This document shows, in pieces, positions 11,928 to 22,735 of a DNA stretch of 64,000 bases. The DNA comes from Telmatactis stephensoni (taxonomy: Eukaryota > Cnidaria > Anthozoa > Actiniaria > Isophelliidae): positions 301,001 through 365,000 of the forward strand of contig JALIZF010001675.1 in NCBI GenBank assembly GCA_029948255.1. Reading direction: 5' to 3'. The translations under genes and the position numbers were made by a program. The notes beneath the pieces were generated by a model. That model saw only the letters and a program-made list of their open reading frames with translations, did no database searches and had not been told where the DNA came from. Position 1 is the stretch's first letter; each line of letters opens with the position of its first letter.

Positions 11928-13676
11928 CACTCAATAAACATCTTTACCTTCTTACGCAAACTGCCCATTTCAGATCACGCGACATTGTCATTACAAAGTA
12001 CTGTTATTTTATGGTGAACATGTTACAGCTTAAAGCCAAAAAGTATGACCAACTAATAATGTTTTCACATTCTTTTCAAAGAGCAATCATCCAACCAGCA
12101 TTTGAAGATTCTCTTATCTAGCTAAGTGTTGATAGCCCAGTTCCATTAAATGGAACTGCAAATTTTGCTAGTCAGAGTCCACTGAGCCTCTTGAGAAAAG
12201 GCTCATTTAATATGCAGGGTTAGCCTCCTTTTCAAGAAAGACTCATGGGATGAAAATTGATTTTTGTTTGTTCTTAGTCTTTTTTTTTTTTTTGCTTTTC
12301 TTTCTCATATTTTTGGGTAATCTACCTTGACTCAAGGCTTTAGAACTCTGCACCAGTGCATCTGTTGTCTGTTACAGTGATATGAACAAACTTGAAAAGG
12401 GTCTATTGGAGGGATGGTGAGACAAAAGTAAGGGAATACATTAACACTGGTCACAGTTAAAACTTTGCGCTGTAAAATATTTACATATGAAAGAATTAAC
12501 TCCTCAGAGTGACGTGGACTGAAATGGGGAAAAACGAGGAAGATAAAGAGCACAGGAAAAAATATCAATTCTCAGCTTTGGTCAAACATGGGAAATCTGT
12601 TCTGTTTTTACAAGTTTGGATATTACAGATTTTCCCAAGTAAAATAGAACAGATTTCCAATTTAGACCCAAGGAATCCCCAAGTTGGGAATTGACATTTT
12701 TTTCCTGTGAAGGTCTATAAATATCCTGACTTCCGTGCTCAAAGGAAATATGCTTGTTACTGCTCACAAAGTACTCCTGTGTAGACCAAAGGCAATGGCT
12801 GATTTTGAGATGAAAATAATACAAGTCATTGATAAAAATATTTAATGTAGTGACCACATTTTTATTGAAGAATACATACAATCACAGATTTCCCAGAAGA
12901 AATATTATATATTTGAGTTTTACAATAAATAAATTCATTGAATTCATCTAGCTTCAGACTGCAACAACAAACTGCAATACAAACTACATCACTTTGGTTT
13001 GTAGATGAACTCAATAGCTTTTTCCACCCCTTGTGTGACATTTTAATTTTTTTATCCAGCAGAAATAAAAATATAATATTTGAAAAGAGCACACCTCGCC
13101 CTCCCACGAAACATTTCTATACAAGAAGTTTACACCAACTTTAGCCACCAATAACTTTGGTGCTATTCATCGAAACTACCTCAAAATTTCAAGTTTTGCT
13201 AACTTTGGTGTGCTGTTTTCAAATAATATTCTGACTTGTTCATGTTTGATTAAAATATAAAATGTCATGCAAGGGGTGAGAAAAGCTCATTGTGAGTGAA
13301 TCCCGTTAAGTGCATTACAGCACAACTGAGACCTGAATCTGGGCCCCCATTATGTAAAGCACATTAGCATGGTTGTGCAGGATGGCTAGCTTTGCCAAGA
13401 TCTTGACTTACCTGTGAAACACACAAAAACAGGTAAAACCGGTACAAACTCATCATCCGAAAGTTTGGTAGCTGTCACTTGACAGTTGATTTGGTACATT
13501 ATTCAATCTTTAGTTTTACCCCAAAATATCAGCACATGAGAACCTGTCCAACCTGGTCAAGCCAGACTGCCCAACAAGGATAGCCCACTTCATATAATTG
13601 GGGCCTTACATGTAGATGCAGCAGATGATTTTCTATAAGGGTTTATTTTTCTAGACTATTAGATACAAGTGTAGTA
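11928..13676. other. PEX7 3' flank; no gene seen
   Basis: AATAAA at 11933-11938 is the likely PEX7 poly(A) signal. A repeat at about 12580-12712 (GGGAAATCTGTTC..., CCCAAGTTGGGAATTGACAT) recurs inverted at about 57323-57515. The rest is AT-rich single-copy-looking sequence without a coding region I can support. Confidence 0.6.
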
Positions 13677-14230
13677 TTTTTAAATGATATTCACTGCTTT
13701 GTCTACATATTTTTAATATGTTTTAAATTTTTCCGAGCTTTTGGGTCATTGACCCATCAGCAGGGAAGGTGTACAAATACCTTTTTTACAAGGTGAAAAA
13801 ACTATTTACATACGTACAGCATCAGGTAGGTCGTTCATATATAAACTGAATAACACGGGTCCCAAAATGGAACCCTGTGGGACACCATGAGTTACAGTTA
13901 ATGACGAGGATATTGATGTTCCAATGCGTGTGGTTTGTTCCCTTTTTGTAAGGTAGCTTTGGAACCAATCCAGGGCATTTGTAGATGTTCCTAGTGCCTG
14001 GAGCTTGTTTAGTAAGGTAGTGTGGCAGATGCTATCAAACGCCTTACTTAAGTAAGTTTGGGATATACTAATAAACATATTGTATTGTATTGTACAGAGA
14101 AATTTTAAACAGTTTTTCAACCATGTAATAATTAAAAGCTATTTGTACACCTTCCCCAATGATGGCTCAACGACCCGAAAGCTTGGAAAAATTAAAACAA
14201 TGCATAAACAAAGCAGTGAATATCATTTAA
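13677..14230. mobile_element. Element with ~100-bp inverted repeats around a LINE RT fragment
   Basis: Sequence at 13677-13780 reappears inverted at about 14140-14230, sharing TATTTGTACACCTTCCC and AAAGCAGTGAATATCATTTA. Between them, minus-strand 14060-13806 encodes a non-LTR reverse-transcriptase scrap with LSKAFDSICHTTLLNKL, LDWFQSYLTKREQTTRIG and THGVPQGSILGPVLF, and it ends before the YxDD motif. Each arm carries a TGATG...CGAAAGC / CTGATG...AAAAGC word that resembles a decayed hammerhead-ribozyme core. The arms and the RT may be of different origin. Confidence 0.6.
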
Positions 14231-14812
14231 AGATATCTCTAACTTACAGAGAAATTTTAAAGTGTAATATTACTCGTATTGCAGAGAAGGGATATTATCA
14301 GCTAGAATAAGGGACTGTTTACATGGAGAGAGATGAAATGTAGATATTACATTAAACTTTATTTGGAGAATAAATTTGAGTACTTAATTTTATGAATTCA
14401 CAAGCCTTAACACACTTGAGGACAAGATATGTGTTGGCTCAGCTGGTTGAATAGCTGTTATCCTATCAGAGATAACCTCCAGGGCCCAGTTAAACAAAGG
14501 TTGGGATAGTGCTATTCACGCTTCGTACGGTTGTACCCTTCATACCGTTGTACCCTTCGTACGGTTGTGTAGTTGAACATACTGTTTGATTAATCTTCAC
14601 AGACTGCCAGGGACTGCTGACCACTTGAAAAGTAGGGAGCTAGGATTTGAAAATAAAGTAGACTACCCAGTCAAAAACGTTTTTACAAACAGAACATTTG
14701 ACTAGGTATTACAGAAAGCCCCCCCCCTCCCCCAATAATACCCTGATTACTCCTGAATACTCTCTCCTCCATAAAAGTACAAAACTGGAAGTATTCCCCT
14801 CCCCCTTAGGTT
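14231..14812. other. Intergenic; small tandem CCTTCGTACGGTTGTA words only
   Basis: Three imperfect copies of TACCCTTCRTACGGTTGT lie near 14520-14572. An oligo-C run lies near 14720. I see no gene. Confidence 0.5.
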
Positions 14813-15766
14813 TTATACTGGAAGTTCTTGTTCAAACCCTGCATTGTTATTGTCCTCAGTGTTTATAACAGGTATAAGGAATTGCCAAATTCTTTTACGC
14901 TTGCTAAAAACTAGTAACCTCAACAAGAGTTTCTTTCTAGAGATGACTCTATGCCAAAGGACCTTCACTGCACTCCATGTTGGTTCTCGTTGGAATATTC
15001 TGAGGAAGTCAATCATAGAGAGATCTGCTAGGATCAAAATTGAATGAAAGACGAGCACCAGTGACATAAATACCAGCAAAAGTAGTGCGACCAGGAAAAG
15101 TGCAGGATAATCTCCTAGCTCTAAGCATTTTTTCCTGGAATATCCAGGGTAATATAACTGTCTTGAGTGAGGGCTATGGATCATACACGCCATGAAAGAG
15201 TTGTATGAACAATATACCGAAAATACAAGGCCTACTGTGCAGTATACTAGGAATGAATAAAAATAAATGTAATTGTTTTGTCCAATGCAGTTGTTGGTGA
15301 AGGGACAGTGGTGTGACATGAGTGTCACGCAAGTGTCACACGTACTGCAATGGTGCGTTCCTGCGTATCTAAGTCGATTACACTTGAGACAGAATTCTTC
15401 ACGTAAATCTTGATCATCCTCATCTTCTTCGATAGCTTGTCGAGTCGGTGGATACCCTGGTGACTTGATCATAGCTGCCAAATAGTTAAATACCATATTT
15501 ATCCATAAATAGAAGGCAATGGCAATTAAAATCCAGCCCTGTGCCGAACTCCAAGGGGAAGCAACGTCAGCGGGAAGAAAGATCACAACGAACAACCAAA
15601 TTTCTGCGATTTGCATGAAAATTAATGGTACAACTTGAAACCTACTGAGACATCTTTGTATAGAAGTCTTTCTGTCTCCTTTAGGGAACATGGATTGCAT
15701 TGTACTTAGTATAAATGCTCCTTGAATCAGCCCCACTGATAGAATGATGACCAGAACGACCGCCAT
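14813..15766 (-). CDS. Palmitoyltransferase-like multi-pass protein with SHHC in place of DHHC
   Basis: Intronless 317-residue protein of the ZDHHC family, which transfers palmitate from CoA to protein cysteines at membranes. It has hydrophobic segments at about residues 2-22, 46-66 and 77-100, and further ones at about 168-190 and 222-248. A KSPGYPPTR stretch follows the third segment. The cysteine-rich domain runs 126-166: CLKCNRLR, then GTHHCSTCDTCVTLM, then SHHCPFTNNCIG. The catalytic cysteine is Cys154, but the usual aspartate of D-H-H-C is Ser151, and the usual PW after the motif is PF. The familiar TTxE motif is replaced by LSMIDF. I chose Met at 15766 because it starts directly before the first membrane segment and lies in a TISU-like context (CAAGATGGCGGT). 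A longer frame reaches 15868. It may be an active divergent enzyme or a pseudoenzyme. Its closest relative here is at 30849-31872. Confidence 0.88.
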   Translation of the reverse strand: MAVVLVIILSVGLIQGAFILSTMQSMFPKGDRKTSIQRCLSRFQVVPLIFMQIAEIWLFVVIFLPADVASPWSSAQGWILIAIAFYLWINMVFNYLAAMIKSPGYPPTRQAIEEDEDDQDLREEFCLKCNRLRYAGTHHCSTCDTCVTLMSHHCPFTNNCIGQNNYIYFYSFLVYCTVGLVFSVYCSYNSFMACMIHSPHSRQLYYPGYSRKKCLELGDYPALFLVALLLLVFMSLVLVFHSILILADLSMIDFLRIFQREPTWSAVKVLWHRVISRKKLLLRLLVFSKRKRIWQFLIPVINTEDNNNAGFEQELPV

Positions 15767-15770
15767 CTTG
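15759..15770 (-). promoter_or_regulatory. TISU-like start context of the SHHC gene
   Basis: Minus-strand CAAGATGGCGGT matches 11 of 12 positions of SAASATGGCGGC. It supports the chosen start and suggests a short 5' UTR. Confidence 0.55.
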
Positions 15771-16149
15771 ATTGGAATGCACAAAAATACACAGGCAGCC
15801 CAAGGTCTTTGATCTGTACGGTGACCCACTGTCATAGCAAATACACAAACTTCACGGCAAAAGCACAAACTTCACAGCAAAAAGAGTCATTATCTGCAGT
15901 TGTACAGAAAGAATAATCGTCCCTTGCAAAATTCTGGATTTCTAGAGTTGTCCTCCTCTCCTCTCCCATCCCCAGGGCCGCCCGCTCTGACGTGACGCGC
16001 TCTCTAAATTGATGAATGAAAATTGATGAATGAAGGCCATTGTTTCTTGGGAACGTTCTCAGCCAGTCATAACAAACTACACAAAGCATGTTGGTAACTA
16101 TTGTGCAAATTTTCCGTATTGCTGCACAAATGGGGATTAAAAGAAGAGA

Positions 16150-16401
16150 CTGAAACGGAGACTAAAATAAGCATGAAAGGGACGATTTCGATTATCTGAA
16201 TTTAATCTTCAAAGCACATCGATAACAAAGTGTTTCATTACTTTAATTCTTTATTATTGTTTTTCAATTGGTACCTTTTAGGGGTAGAAATGAATTGTTG
16301 CCACTCCCACTCAGGTACCTTTTATAGGGGTCATTTTCAAAATTTCCGACGAGCATCCCCGTCCTCTTATATATAGGAGTCCCCCCCCCCCCCCCCCCCC
16401 C
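16150..16401. repeat. GGTACC-box repeat, copy 2
   Basis: This is nearly the same sequence as 3170-3390: GGACGATTTCGAT, GGTACCTTTTAGGGGTAG, GAATTGTTGCCACTCCCACT, TCCTCTTATATATAGGAGTC, then about 21 C. The shared order shows a true repeat family. Confidence 0.8.
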
Positions 16402-16412
16402 GGGCAAAGCAT

Positions 16413-16521
16413 GGCATGCAAATGTATAAGTAAGCATTTGTTGTAACATTCTTTTGCAAATATAGTTACTATATTTGCAAAAGAATGTTACAACAAATGC
16501 TTACTTATACATTTGCATGCC
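16413..16521. repeat. Perfect 53-bp inverted repeat with 3-base loop
   Basis: The left arm 16413-16465 and the right arm 16469-16521 are exact complements around TTA. It begins 12 bases after the oligo-C end of the GGTACC repeat. The lack of mismatches suggests a recent event (hairpin formation, template switch or assembly artefact). Confidence 0.9.
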
Positions 16522-16700
16522 AAACTACCGTGTAGTTTTCAAGTTGTTTTATTACAGAAATGACACATGCAGATTTTAATCAATTTCCCAAGCGGATTTG
16601 CGGTTTCAAATTACGATTTCTCTTGCGGATTTTGGCAATCCCCATGTCCCCCTCATACTGGAGATACCCAGAGGCTCTGGGAGATACCGGTCAAAGAGTA

Positions 16701-16941
16701 GAGACCTTAAGATTGACGTTTTTGGCAAGCCGCTAACGACAAACGGCAAAAATTGACCTTGATTTTGATTTTATATTTTACTTTAATCCTTAAATCAATC
16801 CAACAAGCGAATGAAGAACAAATCTCTTAACAACAGAAAATACAAATGTTTTCACTAAAGTGAAAAAGCGGCTGAGGACGGACGGCTTACGTTTGTCGTT
16901 TGGCGGTTGCCGTTTACCGTAAACGTCAATCTTAAGGTCTC
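16701..16941. mobile_element. 241-bp MITE with TA duplication
   Basis: Ends GAGACCTTAAGATTGACGTTT and the complement are flanked by TA at 16699-16700 and 16942-16943. The interior is rich in AAACGGCAAA-like words shared in style with the 26611-26848 element. It is Tc1/mariner-like by its target. Confidence 0.75.
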
Positions 16942-16943
16942 TA

Positions 16944-18519
16944 GTGTCGAAATTAGTGAGACCGCAAGGCCGCGAGACAGGGTATATATATTTTTATAAG
17001 CCCGAGATGTTTTTGTCGTTGTTACGTTGTTGTTGTTGATTTCCATTGTTTTCAACCTTCGAGACTCTGAGACAGTTTTTAGCGAAAAATCAAGACTTCG
17101 ATACCCTCGAAGTTTGACGAAAATTTTGTGAGACTCTGACTTTTTCACCATTCTACACCCCTAGAGCATTGAGAGCAAATTAATATATATCTTGGCAATG
17201 TCTTGGCTGTTGGTAAAAAGCGGCAGGAAAGGTGAGTTGCGGACTGTGGACTATCATGACTTTATCGGTGTGGACTATGTGCAGATTTTGTCCCTAAATA
17301 TTTTATTTTTGTCGCACATTTTTTAACTTTTTAATTTTTCAAGAGAACCAATGAGCAGTACTATGGATATCCATCGTACTAGCATCGATGCTGGTAGACT
17401 TTTTTCAGCGAGTTATAAAGTTTAAAATCCTGTATTTAAAGACTAACTATTCTAACTTATTATGTATAAGCGGTAGGAAGTGTAACGAATCACGTATGCA
17501 GGATCCATTCAGGGAAGAACCTAGTTTTCAAATGATTAATGTTGTGGGACGCAGTTATAGCTCTACCAGTCGTTGTTCATTTTCTATACTGCTCATCCAC
17601 AGAGTCATTACACACCACCAAAACTGGAAGGCACCAGAATGGCTCCGAAAATCACACCTGAAGTGCAAACGCTCTAATAAAATTATAATGCCGATCATGA
17701 AAGAAATGAAAGGTGTACGGCAACAGAGAACAAGGGATAAAACCCTGCGCTCGTGCTTCCACTTGAGTTTTGAACATTTTATGACGTCAAGAGTGTGTCA
17801 ATAAGAGGACAGACAACTCAAAACCATCTTCAATATTTGTTAGAGAGATTAAGCATCACGTACACGGGAAACGGCAGGGCAAAGAGGATCACGTGACCTA
17901 CTTTTTTCGCGTCTAATAATTGCTGTTTCAACGCGAGGATGGGTCATTTTGCATTTGCCGTAAACATGAAAAGTCGCTCTTTCTTTTGAGTGCCAAACGT
18001 GCAAGGCGGCAGGCAAGAAATACGTAGGTCACGTGAAAAATAACGTGAAAAAAATGTCAGTGGGATCAATATTTGCATCAAGGATCAGGGATCAAAATTT
18101 TCTAAAATTTAGGGCTCAGGGACCAAAATTTCCGTAAAAATTCGGGATCAGTGGGACGAAAATTACGAGCCTATTTCAGGCAGTAAGACAAGTAAAATGG
18201 AGCCCGAGGTTAGGGAGCCAATCAGAATGCAGGATTTGTAATAGCCCTTATGTTGGTGAATACTAAAATACGATATACGCGTACGGTGCTAAGTTCCGTT
18301 ACAATAATTTTCGGCGATTTGTTCCTACAGTATTGTACTCGAGAAGCTTTGAACGTAATGTACATGTAACTGTTGTAGATTTGTGTACAAGCAACAATTT
18401 TTAGGCACATGATCTCAGCTCGGTAAAAATTGCTCGGTAATAACCTTAACTTACCTCGTGCTCTACACGGGTCTACACTCCGGGAAGATATATTGTACGT
18501 GTCGGATGCTAGGCGAAAA
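16944..18519. other. Intergenic; MITE fragment, no supported gene
   Basis: At 17846-18035 there is a partial copy of the GAGAGATTAAGCATCACGTAC MITE that is complete at 26611-26848. A 138-codon open frame at 17388-17804 (+) has no features I recognise. GGGATCA...AAATTT words near 18060-18160 repeat loosely. I see nothing else. Confidence 0.5.
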
Positions 18520-19845
18520 TGCTAATAGATAATTTCTTATTCCTTACCACATATTGTATTGAACTACTCTCAGCTCCCTCATGCATGCACCTTGGAATAT
18601 GCATGATTTTCATCGCATTTCCTTTGAGCTGTTCGACACTCGGACGCTTTCTCATGGCATGGACTTTGTAGTCGCTTTCGTCAAGCAGCAAAAATCATCG
18701 CAAGTCCAACATCCGGCAACGAGTCATCCAAGCATTTACTGTTTGTACTCTATCAGCACGAGAGTATAAATGTTGAAATAAAAAGCAAACAAAATCATAG
18801 TTTGAGTACGTACGAACTGCCGCCTGCCGAAACTAGCCTTGAGTAGAACAAACAATGCTCGGTACTGAAATAAATTTTGTGTAATTTTTGTGCAAAACAA
18901 CGCATTCATTGACAAAATAGCTTTTAATGCTTATAGAAAATCAAATTATTCACTTTTTATATTTTCTATTTTATTTTTCATTTTTTATTGTGACTATTTT
19001 TTTGCAACATAGTTCAAATTTCTTCATTTTATTGCCATTTTTTATTTGTTTTAATTAGTTTTGTGAGTTTGTTGATTCCGCGTTTTAGTATTTGGGGGTA
19101 TTTTCCGTCGTTCCGCCTTTTAGGATTTGGAGATGTTTTCCGCCATTCCGTCATTCCGTCATTCCGCCATTCCGCGATATAGGGTCGACCCTATATCGCG
19201 GAATGGCGGAATGGCGGAATGACGGAATGGCGGAAAACATCTCCAAATCCTAAAAGGCGGAACGACGGAAAATACCCCCAAATACTAAAACGCGGAATCA
19301 ACAAAATCACAAAACTAATTCAAACAAATAAAAAATAGCAATAAAATGAAGAAATTTGAACGATGTTGCAAAAAAATAGTAAACAAAAAATGAAAAATAT
19401 GAAGATATAAAAAAGTGAATAATTTGATTTTCTATAAACATTAAAAGCTCTTTTGTCAATGAATGCGTTAATTGTTTTTGCACAAAAATTACAAAAACAT
19501 ATTTCAGTACCAAGTACCAAGCATTGTTTGTTCTACTCAAGACCAGTTTCGGCAGGCGGCAGTTCGTACTCAAACTGTGATTTCGTTTGCTTTTTATTTC
19601 AACATTTACTCTCGTGCTGATAGAGTACAAACACTAAATGCTTGGATGACTCGTTGATGTTGGACTTGCGACGATTTTTGTTGCTTGACGACAGAGACAA
19701 TGTCCATTCAGAAAGGTTTTTACGTCCGAGTGTCAAACAGCTCAAAGGTTAAGGAGCGATGCGATGAAATTTATTCCAAGCTGCATGAGGGAGCTGAGAG
19801 TAGTTCAATACAAAATGTGGCAAGGAATGAGAAATTATCCGTAGC
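18520..19845. mobile_element. ~1.33-kb near-perfect palindrome (fold-back element)
   Basis: The arms of about 665 bp mirror around GTCGAC (centre between 19186 and 19187). Paired stretches include CCTTTTAGGATTTGGAGATG near the centre, CGAACTGCCGCCTGCCGAAA with its complement at about 19550, and AGAGTAGTTCAATACA against its complement at the outer end. There are scattered mismatches, so the copies are old enough to have diverged. The inner part is made of ATTCCGCCATTCCGTC units. A third, direct-orientation partial copy of the inner part is at about 20285-20432. No transposase is visible. Confidence 0.85.
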
Positions 19846-20284
19846 ATATCCGTATCGTATTATCGGGAAAAAGGAAGTAAAGCTAGTTTTACAGACCAGA
19901 AGTTTACAGGAAAGTGAGTGAGTGACATAATTTGCATAATCGTGAATTAATGAATTTATCACTTGATAAATAAACGGAAGGATGGATGAATGTAAATGAA
20001 TTAATGAATGAGGAGAGGAAGAAAGAAAAGAAGGAATAAAATACATAATTGTCAATGCTGAGGATTGAGGATAAATGATCATTTATTTCTAGAGTATATT
20101 TCTTATCATTTGTCGTAATGAGCAGTTAGGTTCTCATGTTTCTAAACAATCAATATCTTTCAGTAAAAAAAAACCCGGCGGAAGTCTAAATATAACATCA
20201 GTGGCGTGAATGAACTAAACGCCAAGTGTAACTGATGATACAATAATCAAAACTAAACTATGCGTAGATACGTTTATATTAGTT

Positions 20285-20432
20285 TAGTTTTTTTAAATTT
20301 GTCTTTAATTTTTGTGATTTTGTTGATTCCGCGTTTTAGTATTTGGGGGCATTTTCCGTCGTTCCGCCTTTTAGGATTTGGAGGTGTTTTCCGCCATTCC
20401 GCCATTCCGTCATTCCGCGATATAGGGTCGCC
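20285..20432. repeat. Third copy of the palindrome inner arm
   Basis: GATTCCGCGTTTTAGTATTTG...CCGCCATTCCGTCATTCC...GATATAGGGTCG matches the left arm at about 19060-19186 and stops at the palindrome centre. This shows that the half-unit exists on its own. Confidence 0.8.
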
Positions 20433-21067
20433 CAGTTCTGTGTTGTACGTGCTCTGTCTGATGATCTGATAGTATGCGTGTTTATGTTTTCATAAGAAAA
20501 TATGAAAGAAAAATGTACATGAGTAGTTACTATGTTCGTGAGTCGGTTCTGGAGCCTTTAAGACAAACAATTCAGATGATAAGTGAAATAAAATCAACTT
20601 AAAGAGAATAAGATCTTAGCTTGAATTTTACGAGGTCTTAAAGAAAACCAGACTCTTGGAATGTGGGGTCAAGGCGGATTGGCAAAAATCTGTCACGGAG
20701 CTCTGGAAGATAAGTAGAGCTTATTTGATATTGTATAAATACTGTGGATGAATAGAATATAGTAGTCTTTATTTTACTATATAGATATTGAGAAGTCTTA
20801 ATATCATACTAGTTAGCAATATTACCAAAAGCTGAGGCCGTTCTTATCAAAGTAAATTAAAAGGCTGGGGTCAAAGTCGTCAACCAAACTGGACGGTTGA
20901 TAAGACCTCTCCTATTAAACAGGGCCTCACCTGGGCACGAGTGAACGCACGAGTGCGTCTAATTACTAATTGAGCAGAATTTTTTGAGGTTGGGCGCATC
21001 AAAAATCATCAACATCTCACGAGAAATTCTTTACGCGTGTACCACAATTTTATTAGACGTGTACTGA
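20433..21067. other. Intergenic upstream of the GNAT gene
   Basis: AT-rich sequence. I see no gene and no clear TATA box. It must hold the promoter of the gene starting at 21068. Confidence 0.4.
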
Positions 21068-22093
21068 ATGTTGAAGTTGACTGTAGTAAAGCAAATCTGC
21101 TTTGCTCCACATTTGTGTGTAGCTCTCCAACTTAAGCTCCATCTACCATACTCACGGCAATGGCGTCCCAATCCAAGCTTGGCGAGAACGGTGAGCTCTC
21201 TGAGCTCTTACAATGTCCGTTTAGTATCCGACAAGGAAAACAATCTGAAAACTCATCTCTTGAATCTAATGGCAAGTGATGGGTGGAGGCCAGGATTGGA
21301 GGATGTTAACTGTTTACTTGCTGGAGATCCTAACAGTTTATTTGTTGGCGAACTTGACGGAAAACCCATAGCCTATACGGCCTTTTTGAAGTATCATCAC
21401 AGTTATTGTCATGGCGGTTCTTACATAGTTGAAAAAGAGTATCGAGGCAAGGGCTATGGGTTGGAACTCTGGAAAAGGGCCCTCGACACGCTACCTCCCG
21501 ATATCAATATAACAGGATATGCCATGAGTGAAGGCATCGCGAAGAAGTACGAAGAAGTCTTCGGTTTTCAAGGTCACTGGATTGTACCTCAGTATGACGT
21601 ACATTTGCTAACTGCATTTCAAAATCTAAGTCGTCTTCCACAAAACAATCTCTATCGAGCCCAAAGAATCCATGAAGTTGACATGCAAGATTTGTTGGAC
21701 TATGATGCGTCAGTATTTGGATACCAGCGCAATAGATTCCTCCAGACGTTTCTCAAACGGAATCACACACGAGTCGCCATTAACAAGGAAGGAGCTGTAG
21801 TCGGGCATGCGGTCGCTAGAGTCGGAATTTTCAAGGAAGAAGGCTACCGCGTTGGGCCACTCTATGCAGATTCTTTAGAGATTGCCCAAATGTTGCTTAA
21901 AGCCCTACTGGAAGACATGGGAAAGATGAGAATCTCCTCGTCCAACTCAATTTTAATTGATATTCCTTCAGGCAAAAATCCGGAAGCTAACAAACTTGCT
22001 GAGCTTCTCGATGGCAAATTTTTGCGCAATTTGGTATTCATAAGCAACAAAGGAATTCCAAAAGGATGTTTTGAGAAGTGGTTTGGCCGATAA
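21068..22093 (+). CDS. Two-domain GNAT acetyltransferase (YitH/HolE type), probably mitochondrial
   Basis: Intronless 341-residue protein. Residues about 50-185 form a GNAT fold with the acetyl-CoA loop RGKGYG at 126-131 (pattern R-x-x-G-x-G) preceded by a GSYIVEKEY strand. The later part (about 195-341, with YDASVFGYQRNRFL and GAVVGHAVARVG) resembles the second GNAT-like domain of the YitH/HolE/Acetyltransf_18 family. Substrates of these animal and bacterial proteins are mostly unknown. The first ~55 residues are rich in Lys, Arg, Ser and Leu and poor in acids, like a mitochondrial presequence (inference). The first ATG was taken; translation starting at Met68 would lose the start of the GNAT fold. 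The lack of introns, in contrast to PEX7 and FIG4, could mean a retrocopy or old transfer. Confidence 0.85.
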   Translation: MLKLTVVKQICFAPHLCVALQLKLHLPYSRQWRPNPSLARTVSSLSSYNVRLVSDKENNLKTHLLNLMASDGWRPGLEDVNCLLAGDPNSLFVGELDGKPIAYTAFLKYHHSYCHGGSYIVEKEYRGKGYGLELWKRALDTLPPDINITGYAMSEGIAKKYEEVFGFQGHWIVPQYDVHLLTAFQNLSRLPQNNLYRAQRIHEVDMQDLLDYDASVFGYQRNRFLQTFLKRNHTRVAINKEGAVVGHAVARVGIFKEEGYRVGPLYADSLEIAQMLLKALLEDMGKMRISSSNSILIDIPSGKNPEANKLAELLDGKFLRNLVFISNKGIPKGCFEKWFGR

Positions 22094-22410
22094 TTTCAGG
22101 AAAACGTTTACGAGATGGAGCGTAACAATGAACTGCAGGGTGGATGACCTTTCGACTAAACGTGATAGATACACAAGTAGAGTGAACTTGACGGTTGACA
22201 CCGCTGTGTATGACTTACTTACTTAGCTATATTTTCGAGAAAGATTTTATATCATCACTTTTTTTCCATTCATGTCGTACAGCTATTGAAACTTAGTAAG
22301 ATTTCACCTAGCTGTAGAAAGTCAAGGTCTTGAGAAAGTTTGGAAGTTAGCCTACTCATTGACTAGTCGTATTTTGCGTGACGAGCTCGACTTTGGAGGC
22401 TATTTGCAAG

Positions 22411-22726
22411 GACACTAGTGAAAAACGTCTGCGCATGCGTGCATATTACGATGTTTTCTTAAGAAATGTTTGAGTTTTAGCCTGAAATGAAATGCTCGTG
22501 TTCTCGGTGTATACATAAAATTTCTCTTGTATACTTTTGTGAGACAAAGATATTGTATTTATGAAGACATTATAAGAATACTGGCCCTAAGTTTCAAGAA
22601 ATAACCTTAAGTTTTGACATTTTGTGAAAACCATTGTTGAAGGCAAGCGTAAAAACGAAATTTGCATAATTTACAAAAGCACGAAGACTTGACTACGAGC
22701 ATGCGCAGACGTTTTTCACTAGTGTC
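22411..22726. mobile_element. 316-bp MITE with 9-bp target duplication
   Basis: Inverted ends begin GACACTAGTGAAAAACGTCT, and the right end mirrors them to CACTAGTGTC. ATTTGCAAG is repeated exactly at 22402-22410 and 22727-22735. An 8-9 bp target fits hAT-, Merlin- or P-type families. The interior shows no protein. Confidence 0.85.
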
Positions 22727-22735
22727 ATTTGCAAG

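Noticed and set aside
17388..17804. 138-codon open frame
   Set aside because: No recognisable domain, repeats around it and poor codon pattern; may be chance.
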